DNA of 5,748 bases from Chloroflexota bacterium. Lineage in GTDB: Bacteria > Chloroflexota > Anaerolineae > B4-G1. A program made the position numbers and the translations under genes. Shown one piece after another: positions 1-5,661 of the stretch. How positions within the stretch are numbered: the first letter of the stretch is position 1; each line of letters starts with the position of its first letter. Location: the NCBI GenBank assembly GCA_030596915.1, contig JAUVSX010000226.1, positions 1 to 5,748 on the forward strand, in the 5' to 3' direction. Under the pieces are notes generated by a model, which did no database searches, was not told the DNA's origin, and saw only the letters and a list, made by a program, of their open reading frames with translations.

Positions 1-2
1 CC

Positions 3-707
3 GAGGCCAGCGCGGCCGACCAGATTCTGGCGGGGCTCGGGCTCGGTGGTGCGGCCGTTGCTGGAACGCTCGCGCCCCATCCCAACCCAATCACCTTCCA
101 GGGCATCGCCGCGCCTGTCATCGCCAACGCGCTGAGGTCGGAAATCTCCGATGACGACACGCGAGTTCAGGTTGACCGCACCGACGAAGGACCTCTGATC
201 GTCATCTCGCAGAGTCAGGCATCCGCCCCCTACAACTTCACGCCCGCGTTGACCGTCACACTGCTGCAAGCCTCAGATACCCTGACCGTCACCGTCAGTG
301 AGCTGCGCACGAGCGCGCTGCGCAATAAATGGAGCTCGATCGGCAGCACCGTGCTCGACCAGAGCAGGGAGATGCTCGGCTCGCGGAGACGCCGGGGCGT
401 CGGCAGCCTGCTCGACATGGCCAGCAGCCTGAAGGACGGCGTCGAGGACCTCGTCGACGACATTCAGGATCTGAACCTGCCCAGCCGCGTGTGGGCCGTG
501 ATCGACCGGGTCGGGGGGGCCGCCGAGGAAGCGTACCTGGAGGACCTGCGGAAGCTGCGGGCCCGTGAGTGGGAACGCGAGGCGGCTGTTCGAGCGTACA
601 CCCACTGCGCCTGGTGCGGCCGCGCGTACGGGGAGGCCGAGGTTCCGCTAGTCGAATGCCCATCGTGTGGCGCGACCCGCGGCGCCCAGCCCGCCTCGCT
701 GGGGTAG
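3..707 (+). CDS. C-terminal part of an unrecognised protein with a zinc ribbon (5' end outside window)
   Basis: The frame is open from the window edge to a TAG at 705-707, giving 234 visible residues; the true start lies upstream. A TTG at 249 could initiate, but the frame stays open and protein-like before it, so I treat the gene as truncated by the window. The visible N-terminal part has a small Gly/Ala-rich stretch (about residues 8-20), then a mixed region rich in Val/Ile/Thr alternation (about 60-100) that suggests beta strands. An acidic helical segment follows (about 130-165), then a charged helix (about 175-195). The end carries a CxxC-13-CxxC zinc ribbon with cysteines at visible residues 202, 205, 219 and 222 (CAWC and CPSC), probably structural zinc binding. 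I do not recognise the family and assign no function. It is on the same strand as the downstream toxin-antitoxin operon but separated by 435 bp and a separate promoter, so it is probably not co-transcribed. Confidence 0.82.
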   Translation, partial: EASAADQILAGLGLGGAAVAGTLAPHPNPITFQGIAAPVIANALRSEISDDDTRVQVDRTDEGPLIVISQSQASAPYNFTPALTVTLLQASDTLTVTVSELRTSALRNKWSSIGSTVLDQSREMLGSRRRRGVGSLLDMASSLKDGVEDLVDDIQDLNLPSRVWAVIDRVGGAAEEAYLEDLRKLRAREWEREAAVRAYTHCAWCGRAYGEAEVPLVECPSCGATRGAQPASLG

Positions 708-737
708 GCGAACCTGACCGTGCGATGCAGACCTCCG

Positions 738-754
738 CGGGATCTGCGATCCCG
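738..754 (+). terminator. Possible weak terminator hairpin after the zinc-ribbon gene
   Basis: A perfect 7-bp stem (CGGGATC / GATCCCG) with a 3-nt TGC loop begins 30 bp after the TAG of the upstream gene. It has the right place for a transcription terminator, but only a short, interrupted run of T follows, so a rho-independent role is a guess. Confidence 0.3.
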
Positions 755-756
755 TT

Positions 757-840
757 GTGCGTTGCACGTGGTCGGGCAGATCCGCACATTTCGTAGATTG
801 CGCGAATCATCCCATTTCCAGCGTTGCGCACACCCCCTCC
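757..840 (+). repeat. Degenerate ATCCGCAGAT-type dispersed repeat, copy 1
   Basis: This stretch matches 5662-5737 at the far end of the window. Both begin GTGCGT(T/C)GCACGTGG, continue into an ATCCGCA-centred core ending in AGATT (here 780-799), and finish with ACACCCCCTCC (830-840 here). The similarity is broken by substitutions and a small length difference (84 against 76 bp), so these look like old, decayed copies. A shorter relative lies at 1892-1939. No open frame is conserved among the copies, so this is a non-coding dispersed repeat. Confidence 0.6.
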
Positions 841-864
841 CAACCTGCGAGAAGCACGGGGACT

Positions 865-950
865 TCCGTCTGGGTTCGTAGTAACCGCTTCAGCGGTTCC
901 GCCCGAGTGACAGAACGGCTGAAGCCGTTACTACGAACCCGGAGGCGCGC
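865..950 (+). repeat. 86-bp palindromic intergenic element, copy A
   Basis: This 86-bp segment recurs at 2074-2159 in the same orientation with about 80 of 86 bases identical by eye. It contains an inverted repeat with 28-nt arms at 872-899 and 913-940 (26 of 28 paired) around a 13-nt centre. Each arm is itself a small perfect hairpin: AACCGCT-TC-AGCGGTT on the left and AACGGCT-GA-AGCCGTT on the right. The two positions where the arms disagree are exactly those that keep each small hairpin paired, so the element can fold as one long hairpin or as two short ones. It encodes nothing and looks like a REP- or MITE-like intergenic element. Copy A is better paired than copy B. Confidence 0.8.
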
Positions 951-989
951 CATTGCGTTGAGTCTTCTTCCCCGGAACTCACGCCAAGT

Positions 990-1047
990 CGCAAAGCCGC
1001 AGAGTCAAAGGCCTCTGCCAACGCGCCGTCCGCGGCGCGCCTTTGCG
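990..1047. repeat. 58-bp segment able to fold as a three-way junction
   Basis: An outer stem CGCAAAG (990-996) / CTTTGCG (1041-1047) encloses two consecutive inner hairpins. One is GCAGAG (999-1004) / CTCTGC (1013-1018) with an 8-nt loop. The other is CGCGCCG (1022-1028) / CGGCGCG (1033-1039) with a TCCG loop. Only 2, 3 and 1 nt separate the helices. The right-hand half (1012-1042) recurs near 5463-5496. It lies 26 bp before the -35 box of the toxin-antitoxin promoter. Whether it is a structured RNA, a DNA cruciform or a mobile palindrome remnant is not decided by the sequence. Confidence 0.55.
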
Positions 1048-1072
1048 TTGTATCCTCCGTCCGCGGTGGTTC

Positions 1073-1101
1073 TTGCGCCCATACCATTCATATGGTACAA
1101 T
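1073..1101 (+). promoter_or_regulatory. Sigma70-type promoter of the toxin-antitoxin operon
   Basis: A -35 box TTGCGC (1073-1078) and a -10 box TACAAT (1096-1101) are separated by exactly 17 bp. Transcription would start near 1108, leaving a leader of about 35 nt before the antitoxin ATG at 1143, with a GGGAG ribosome site at about 1129-1133. It is the best promoter match I find in the window. Confidence 0.6.
1082..1097. promoter_or_regulatory. Candidate autoregulatory operator overlapping the -10 box
   Basis: A perfect inverted repeat, TACCAT (1082-1087) and ATGGTA (1092-1097), is separated by TCAT. It fills the promoter spacer and runs two bases into the -10 box. AbrB-fold antitoxins commonly repress their own operon, alone or with the toxin, by binding palindromes in the promoter. 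The position would therefore fit steric blocking of RNA polymerase. Binding itself is inferred. Confidence 0.5.
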
Positions 1102-1142
1102 GCGGGTGGAAAATCCGAAAATCTTCCCGGGAGACCCGAACG

Positions 1143-1436
1143 ATGACCACAATGACCGTTCAGATCCGTCGCAAGGGAGTCATCACCTTGCCCATCAAAC
1201 TGCGGCGCCAGTACGGATTGGATGAAGGGGGCGTCTTCACGTTGACGGACCTGGGGGACGGCTCGCTCCTGCTCATCCCGGGGGTCTCGCAGGTGGCCCG
1301 CCTGGGAGACCGGGTCGCCCGTCTGATGAAAGAGGCAGACGTAGACGTGGAGATGGTGCTGGAAGCGCTAGATGAAGAGCGAGAGGCCTACTACCGCGAA
1401 CACTATGCCCAAGCCGAGCCTCTTCATCGACAGTAG
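1143..1436 (+). CDS. AbrB/SpoVT-fold antitoxin (VapB-like)
   Basis: A 97-residue protein. Residues 5-46 match the swapped-hairpin AbrB DNA-binding fold: VQIRRKGVITLP, then the helix KLRRQYGLDEGG and a second strand pair ending LLLIPG. The acidic C-terminal tail (about 55-90) is helical and is the usual toxin-binding part of such antitoxins. I chose the ATG at 1143 because GGGAG sits 9 nt upstream and the fold begins immediately after. An in-frame ATG at 1092 would add 17 residues unlike the family and overlaps the -10 box and palindrome, so it would fall upstream of the predicted transcript start. Met4 (1152) is another possibility. The 3' end overlaps the toxin gene by 32 bp, which suggests translational coupling. 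The expected role is to bind and neutralise the PIN toxin and to repress the operon. Confidence 0.88.
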   Translation: MTTMTVQIRRKGVITLPIKLRRQYGLDEGGVFTLTDLGDGSLLLIPGVSQVARLGDRVARLMKEADVDVEMVLEALDEEREAYYREHYAQAEPLHRQ

Positions 1437-1881
1437 CGCCCTCTTCGCGGGCGTGGTCTCATCCAGCGGTGCTGCCCGGGCATTGCTGCTTCTGGCGGAA
1501 TCACAGCAGATCACAATCACCGTCTCCGAGCAGGTCATCGTGGAGACAGAGCGAGCCGTCGCGCGCAAGGTTCCTCAGGCCCTCCGTTACTTCCGCGAGA
1601 CCCTTCGCGCGACGCGACTGCACATCGTGCCTGATCCCCCACGCGAGCAGATTGATGCCCACGCCGACATCATCCGCCACCCGGCAGATGTGCCCATCGT
1701 CGTCGCCGCTATCAGAGCCGGTGTAGACTATCTCGTCACGCACAACCGCCGGCATTTCCTGGATGATGCCGGCGTGGCGACCAGGTCCGGGTTGAGTATC
1801 GGTGCCCCTGGGGAGGCGCTCGCCTGGGTGCGCGCCCACCTCTCGCAGGCGGCGGCCCGCGCATCCGCACCACGTAGCTAA
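1405..1881 (+). CDS. PIN-domain ribonuclease toxin (VapC-like)
   Basis: A 158-residue PIN-domain protein. The first catalytic acid is D9 in LFIDSSALFAG. The second is probably E47 in EQVIVETERAV and the third D95 in PADVPIVVAA. The fourth conserved segment is DYLVTHNRRHF (about 108-118), where Asn114 stands at the place often held by Asp; Asn here is familiar in the PIN_3/COG1569-like branch, so it need not mean loss of activity. Members are Mg2+-dependent single-strand RNases that inhibit translation when free of antitoxin. The specific RNA target cannot be read from sequence. The start at 1405 begins right before the first PIN strand, but an in-frame ATG at 1372 has a better-placed GGAAG (1361-1365) and would add 11 residues, so the start is uncertain. 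The stop is TAA at 1879-1881. The last 15 residues or so are Ala/Ser-rich and lie beyond the domain. Confidence 0.88.
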   Translation: MPKPSLFIDSSALFAGVVSSSGAARALLLLAESQQITITVSEQVIVETERAVARKVPQALRYFRETLRATRLHIVPDPPREQIDAHADIIRHPADVPIVVAAIRAGVDYLVTHNRRHFLDDAGVATRSGLSIGAPGEALAWVRAHLSQAAARASAPRS

Positions 1882-1891
1882 CCTTCGGCGC

Positions 1892-1939
1892 GGTGATGGG
1901 ACGATCCGCAGATTTCGCAGATCGGTCGACTTCCAGCGC
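1892..1939 (+). repeat. ATCCGCAGAT-type dispersed repeat, copy 2
   Basis: Starting 10 bp after the toxin stop, this segment has GGTGATGGG followed by ATCCGCAGATTTCGCAGAT and then GTCGACTTCCAGCG. It aligns with 5676-5720 (GGTGAGGG, ATCCGCAGATCACGCAGATT, GTCGACTTCTGGCG) and more loosely with 757-840. It lacks the ACACCCCCTCC end of the other two copies and runs straight into the tandem repeat beginning at 1947. Confidence 0.6.
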
Positions 1940-1946
1940 GCCGCCG

Positions 1947-2075
1947 CCCAAACGCGATCAGCCACCGTCCTCGGGGGCGTCTGTGTCCTCGCGGGCGTCT
2001 GCGTTGACGTCCGCCAATCAACCCCAAACGCGATCAGCCACCGTCCTCGGGGGCGTCCGCGTCCTCGCGGGCGTC
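1947..2075 (+). repeat. 76-bp-period direct repeat with 18-bp internal sub-repeat
   Basis: A 53-bp block at 1947-1999 is repeated at 2023-2075 with only two differences (T to C at 1982/2058 and 1984/2060). Inside each block the motif CCTCG(G/C)GGGCGTC occurs twice at 18-bp spacing: 1969 and 1987, then 2045 and 2063. The second block ends in the first bases of palindromic element copy B. No convincing reading frame uses the repeat. The near-identity implies a recent duplication compared with the neighbouring decayed repeats. Confidence 0.8.
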
Positions 2076-2159
2076 CGTCTGGGTTCGTAGTAGCCGCTTC
2101 AGCGGTTCCGCCCGAGTGACAGAACGGCTCCAGCCCTTGCTACGAACACGGAGGCGCGC
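2074..2159 (+). repeat. 86-bp palindromic intergenic element, copy B
   Basis: This is the second copy of the element at 865-950, with the same length and orientation and about six substitutions. Most changes fall in the right arm (2130-2148) and break its inner hairpin, so this copy is more decayed. It ends 23 bp from the stop codon of the minus-strand methyltransferase, in the space between convergent genes. It could act as a two-way transcription barrier, but this is only a positional suggestion. Confidence 0.78.
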
Positions 2160-2182
2160 TCTGGCCTTGAGGCCGCTTGGAT

Positions 2183-4996
2183 TCAGTCAAACAGCCGGCG
2201 CTGGGTGAATAGCTCCGTGGGCGGACTCTCGTCAATCTGGATCGCCCCCCAGGAGTCGATGAGGCCGCCATAGTCTTTCGCCTCCTCAACCCAGCCCTTC
2301 CGGTCAGAGATACTGTACAACCGGTATGCCAACTGACGCGCTTCCGCAGCCGTGGCCGCTGGCATCCTCGCCAATAGCCGGGCAGCGACCTCCTCGCCGC
2401 CGACATTCAGGCGCCAAATCAGGTGATGGGTAGCCTTCCACACCAGCGGACGCTCATCGACTGTAGGATCCCATCCCCGGTCCAGGTCCGCCCAGCGGCG
2501 CAGCCACACCCTGCTCCCTTGGGACCCCAGAACAGCAGCAGCGATCAGGTACTCGACGCTCACACGCCTCATACGAGCGAGCTCGTGGGCCTCCTCGATC
2601 GTCCGCACCGTGTAGCTGAACCGGTTGTACCACGCGACAGCGAAACGCGAGGCCGCGTCGAGATACTCCTCCTGCTCGACGAGGAAGACATCGAGTGCAC
2701 GGTCGATGATGTCGAGCGCTGTGCGAAGCGTGAGGGGACTGCCGTCCGGTTCGAGCACCTCGCTGTAGCGACTGTACACAGCCAAACCTGGGCCGATGCT
2801 GCACTGAGCAAGATCGACCGGGGCGATGTTGGCCGATAGCATCTCGTGAAGAGCACCAGGAAGCTCGCGGCGGAGCGCACTGACGAACTCATGGCGCGAC
2901 GCCTTCGGCGCTCCTGTGGGACGCGGGCGGCAGACCAGGATGGCCGCTGGCGCTGGGACATTGCCCCGCGCCTTCGAGCCTCTCGCACGGTCGGTACGAA
3001 TCGGCCACGTGCCCAGGACAGTGAAGCCCGTCCGGATCAGACTCTCCAGCATCGTCTCCCAGCCTGTGCTGGTCCGCCGCTCGTCCGGCGCGCCGGCCTC
3101 GGCCTCATCAAGGGCACAGAACGTCGTCAGAGGATAGTCCGGGTCGGCGGCGCCGCGGACGAGCGCAAGGGCGCGGTACAAGCCTCGCTCGAAACGCCGA
3201 GAGGCCTCGTCGGGTTCGCCGCCGGGCTTGCGTGGTATGGCAACGAGCTCTGCATTTGCCGGCGACAGCGACGTCGACAGATCTTCGGGGTATACGCCTT
3301 GAAGGCTTCGTCTCAGCCACCCATAGGCGTAATCGGACGGCCCGGCATAGTCGCTGCTATCATAGTAGGGTGGGTCCGTGGCAAATGCGGCGCGCTGGCT
3401 GTAGCCGGACCTGGTGGCATCTCGCCGTACGGCCGTGCCTGGGCGCGACCCGTTCAGAAGCTCCAGAGCGCCGCAAATGTGGTCCAGTTGGCCCAGATAG
3501 TTAGCCGGCGAATTGGAGAACGGGTTGGCCTCCGCAAAGTGCCAGGCCATCGCCGTTGACTGACGCGTGAAAACCTGCCGCACGTTCTCGCTCCGGGCAT
3601 CCCACGAGCAGAGCGTGCTCAAATGGTTGGCAAGCCGGCACAGGCCCAACGCCAGGTACACGCTCACCGCCGCGCCGTACGCTAGAGGCCCCGCACCACC
3701 CACGCGCAGCGGCATCACGTTCGCGGGCAAGCCCGAAGCCAGCGCGTCGCTACGGATCTGCTGCCGCACCTCGGCTATGAGGTCGCTCATCGTCGTCAGC
3801 GTGATGAGCTGCCGGGGCGTGAACAGGTCGCCGTTGGGGACCAGTCCGGTGACCCGCAACGAGAACTGCGGACCATTGCTAGGATCCCGACCGGCAGGCC
3901 TCCACGCTGGGCCTGCCATGGCCGCAACTTCCTCCTGCTCGCGTGACGGCGCAAAATAGTCCCGTCCTTGGCTTCCCTCCGTCGCCATCGCCATCAACTG
4001 CACACCCATCCGCCCTGCCAGGCCCTCGTCTGTAAGATACGGGTCACCGGCGACCGCGCCGCACACGAGGCACCTGAAGTGCGCACCGCGACCCACCTTG
4101 GGTGGGTCCATCGGCCTGCCATCGCCCCGCCCGATCTCGAAGGACACGGTACGCGCAGACCTGTCGACGCGAGGTACCACCCACGCCCGGCGTCCCTTCC
4201 TCTTGCCCAGCCAGTACGAGGAGAGTAGCGGCATCTGAGCGCCACATTCCGGGTTGGGGCACTCGACCGTCCGAGCCCATAGCCAGGCCGTCACCCGCTG
4301 CGGTAACCCCCACGCGGGCGGGACGTGCTCCGGGTATAGATACCCAATGCCGTCCCAGACTCGATCGGCCACCCACTTGCCATAGTACCGCACGTCCGCG
4401 ACCAGGCCCGCCGTGCCCGTCCGCGACGCCTCTGTGAGCTTGTGCGCACGGTCGCGGCGATTCACAGGCAGCCTGCCAATGAACCTGGGCGGAACCTCGA
4501 TCAACGCCTTGCAGATCAGTACAGCTACGGGGTTAATGTCGCTCGCGTGGGCCTCGAGCCCCAGGCGCTGCGCCTCGAGCAAGAGCGATCCGCCCCCGGC
4601 GAACGGGTCTCGAAGCGCGGGTGGTTCGCCGCCGCTCGCCAGACGGATCAGCTCGCGCGCCTTGCCCAGCCCCTCCTCGTCCGTCGTACTCTCCCACTGA
4701 ACCAGGCGCTCGACGAAATCAAGCAACCGCTGGCGGGGAGTGTCATTCTGCGCCGCGTTCCTGCCACGCGGGAGCCGGCGACAGGCCTCGACAAACCCCC
4801 GCGGCGCCCCGCGGCCGTTGGGATCGTCGACGAAGGATGCGAATACCACCGCCCGGCTCGTGGTCAGCGGGCGCCGGGGCCACCAGGGGTGCAGCGCGCT
4901 AGGATGACCGTGGCGCACGCTCTTTTCGCGGGCGCTCGCCTCGTTGATAGCCTGGAGAGGCAGGGCGACCTCGATAAGCTTCCTGCGGATGGCCAT
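2183..4996 (-). CDS. DUF1156 / COG1743-type adenine-specific DNA methyltransferase with Zn-ribbon
   Basis: An intact 937-residue protein. The N-terminus (residues 6-55) is the DUF1156 signature: LIEVALPLQAINEASAREKS, then HGHPSALHPWWPRRPL. The SAM-binding motif I is DPFAGGGS (130-137), followed by SDINP (152-156). A Zn-ribbon is formed by C246-x4-C251 and C309-x2-C312. The catalytic motif IV is DPPYYD (541-546), of the DPPY type used by N6-adenine (or N4-cytosine) amino-methyltransferases. The C-terminal third (about 700-937) is mostly helical and unassigned. Length is usual for the family. The ATG at 4994-4996 is chosen because the family signature begins directly after it; no strong ribosome site or promoter is evident upstream. 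It should methylate DNA at an unknown site. Relatives often sit in defence islands beside a DUF499 ATPase, but no partner is visible here. It is convergent with the toxin-antitoxin operon. Confidence 0.9.
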   Translation of the reverse strand: MAIRRKLIEVALPLQAINEASAREKSVRHGHPSALHPWWPRRPLTTSRAVVFASFVDDPNGRGAPRGFVEACRRLPRGRNAAQNDTPRQRLLDFVERLVQWESTTDEEGLGKARELIRLASGGEPPALRDPFAGGGSLLLEAQRLGLEAHASDINPVAVLICKALIEVPPRFIGRLPVNRRDRAHKLTEASRTGTAGLVADVRYYGKWVADRVWDGIGYLYPEHVPPAWGLPQRVTAWLWARTVECPNPECGAQMPLLSSYWLGKRKGRRAWVVPRVDRSARTVSFEIGRGDGRPMDPPKVGRGAHFRCLVCGAVAGDPYLTDEGLAGRMGVQLMAMATEGSQGRDYFAPSREQEEVAAMAGPAWRPAGRDPSNGPQFSLRVTGLVPNGDLFTPRQLITLTTMSDLIAEVRQQIRSDALASGLPANVMPLRVGGAGPLAYGAAVSVYLALGLCRLANHLSTLCSWDARSENVRQVFTRQSTAMAWHFAEANPFSNSPANYLGQLDHICGALELLNGSRPGTAVRRDATRSGYSQRAAFATDPPYYDSSDYAGPSDYAYGWLRRSLQGVYPEDLSTSLSPANAELVAIPRKPGGEPDEASRRFERGLYRALALVRGAADPDYPLTTFCALDEAEAGAPDERRTSTGWETMLESLIRTGFTVLGTWPIRTDRARGSKARGNVPAPAAILVCRPRPTGAPKASRHEFVSALRRELPGALHEMLSANIAPVDLAQCSIGPGLAVYSRYSEVLEPDGSPLTLRTALDIIDRALDVFLVEQEEYLDAASRFAVAWYNRFSYTVRTIEEAHELARMRRVSVEYLIAAAVLGSQGSRVWLRRWADLDRGWDPTVDERPLVWKATHHLIWRLNVGGEEVAARLLARMPAATAAEARQLAYRLYSISDRKGWVEEAKDYGGLIDSWGAIQIDESPPTELFTQRRLFD

Positions 4997-5462
4997 CAGA
5001 ACCGGTCCGTTCTCACCGCGCCCCGGTGGTTGGCAGCCTTCGAGACGCGAACCGCGCGCCGTCGTGGCGCCGGTTCAGGCGCTCGCCCCACGCCAGAAAA
5101 GGAGCGGGTTGCAGGTGGCGAGCCGTCGCCGCAGCGATACAATGCGACGTCATGCTCTATTGTGAGGTGGCGATAGCGAAGAGGATAGGACGCAAGCGAA
5201 ACTGGTCCTGACAGTTCCGCCTGCTCGGACTGGCGTTGGCTCTGGGGACGGAGATGAGCCATTGATCAGAAAAAGCCCTAGTCTGAGCGGGGTGAAGCAG
5301 CCGGACGACGTGTGCTGCTGTGTCTCGCGTCCGATCCGTGCTGGTCTCCAGTAGCTCAAGGCGCGAATCGAGGCGATGGATTCCCCGGATTCCGTCTATT
5401 GTACTACCAACTGCGCGCTTGTGCGAGTCGCACTATGCGAAAGAATCCGGCGCGCGCCCCTT
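4997..5462. other. 466-bp spacer upstream of the methyltransferase, no gene recognised
   Basis: This stretch is divergent or upstream sequence of the minus-strand methyltransferase. Frames open here in several directions give arginine- and proline-rich translations with no domain, so I call none. A pair of ACAAT / ATTGT half-sites (5139-5143 and 5159-5163) brackets GACGTC (5146-5151) and might be a regulatory site. No paired -35/-10 boxes with proper spacing stand out toward the methyltransferase. The right part (about 5265-5462) shows no feature I can name. Confidence 0.4.
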
Positions 5463-5496
5463 CCTCTGCAACCACGCGCCGTCCTCGGCGCGCCCT
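5463..5496 (+). repeat. Second copy of the CGCGCCG/CGGCGCG hairpin segment
   Basis: The segment matches 1012-1042. Both start CCTCTGC, then a short A/C spacer (two bases longer here), then a perfect 7-bp hairpin CGCGCCG / CGGCGCG (5475-5481 and 5486-5492) with loop TCCT instead of TCCG, then GCC. The outer and left stems of the three-way junction at 990-1047 are missing, so this is a partial copy. Confidence 0.6.
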
Positions 5497-5568
5497 CCCC
5501 CAGCTTGGGGGAGGCGTCTTCGCAGCCGTGCTGGTCTCATCGTTGCGAGCAGCCCCCGTCTCGGGGGC
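5494..5568. repeat. Pair of perfect GC-rich hairpins followed by GCGTCT
   Basis: Two perfect stem-loops follow the previous hairpin. The first is CCTCCCCCA (5494-5502) / TGGGGGAGG (5506-5514) with loop GCT. The second is GCCCCCG (5552-5558) / CGGGGGC (5562-5568) with loop TCT. Each right arm runs into a GCGTCT sequence, the same joint seen in the 18-bp sub-repeats around 1970-2000. No T-run follows, so they are not typical rho-independent terminators. Confidence 0.6.
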
Positions 5569-5617
5569 GTCTCCTCCCGTGCTCGAACTCGCCGTCCGCA
5601 GCGCGCCGCACCGAGTT

Positions 5618-5655
5618 GAACCGTGCACCGCACCTCGAACCGTGCGTCGCACCTG
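5618..5655 (+). repeat. 19-bp tandem repeat, two units
   Basis: Two adjacent 19-bp units, 5618-5636 and 5637-5655, share GAACCGTGC..CGCACCT and match at about 16 of 19 positions. A partial third unit (GGTGCGTCGCAC, 5661-5672) merges with the start of the next dispersed repeat. A similar piece, GACCGTGCGATGCAGACCTC, precedes repeat copy 1 at 716-735. Confidence 0.55.
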
Positions 5656-5661
5656 CTCTTG

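Noticed and set aside
757..1146. Plus-strand 129-residue open frame across the first spacer
   Set aside because: It runs through three repeat elements, and the translation is a mixture of repeat-derived Arg/Ser/Pro with no family resemblance.
1500..1530. Loss of activity of the PIN toxin because of Asn114 in place of the fourth acidic residue
   Set aside because: Asn at this place is common in the PIN_3/COG1569-like branch, and the other acidic residues (D9, E47, D95) are present, so inactivation is not supported.
1947..2075. CRISPR array
   Set aside because: There are only two long blocks at 76-bp spacing with an 18-bp internal period, the 23-bp interval between them is not a set of spacers, and no cas gene is present.
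2846..3559. Plus-strand 237-residue open frame inside the methyltransferase
   Set aside because: It is fully antisense to a strongly conserved coding frame, and its Arg/Gly/Ala-rich translation has no domain. It is a shadow of the real gene.
4996..5262. Minus-strand 88-residue open frame ending in a TGATG overlap with the methyltransferase start
   Set aside because: The stop-start overlap looks like an operon joint, but the translation is low-complexity, Arg/Pro/Ser-rich and domainless, with no ribosome site that convinces. It is probably chance openness in GC-rich DNA.
5345..5400. tRNA-like fragment (GTAGCTCAAGGCG followed by a GATTCC segment)
   Set aside because: It resembles a D-arm start, but no acceptor stem, anticodon arm or proper T-loop (GTTCGA) can be paired at the right distances.
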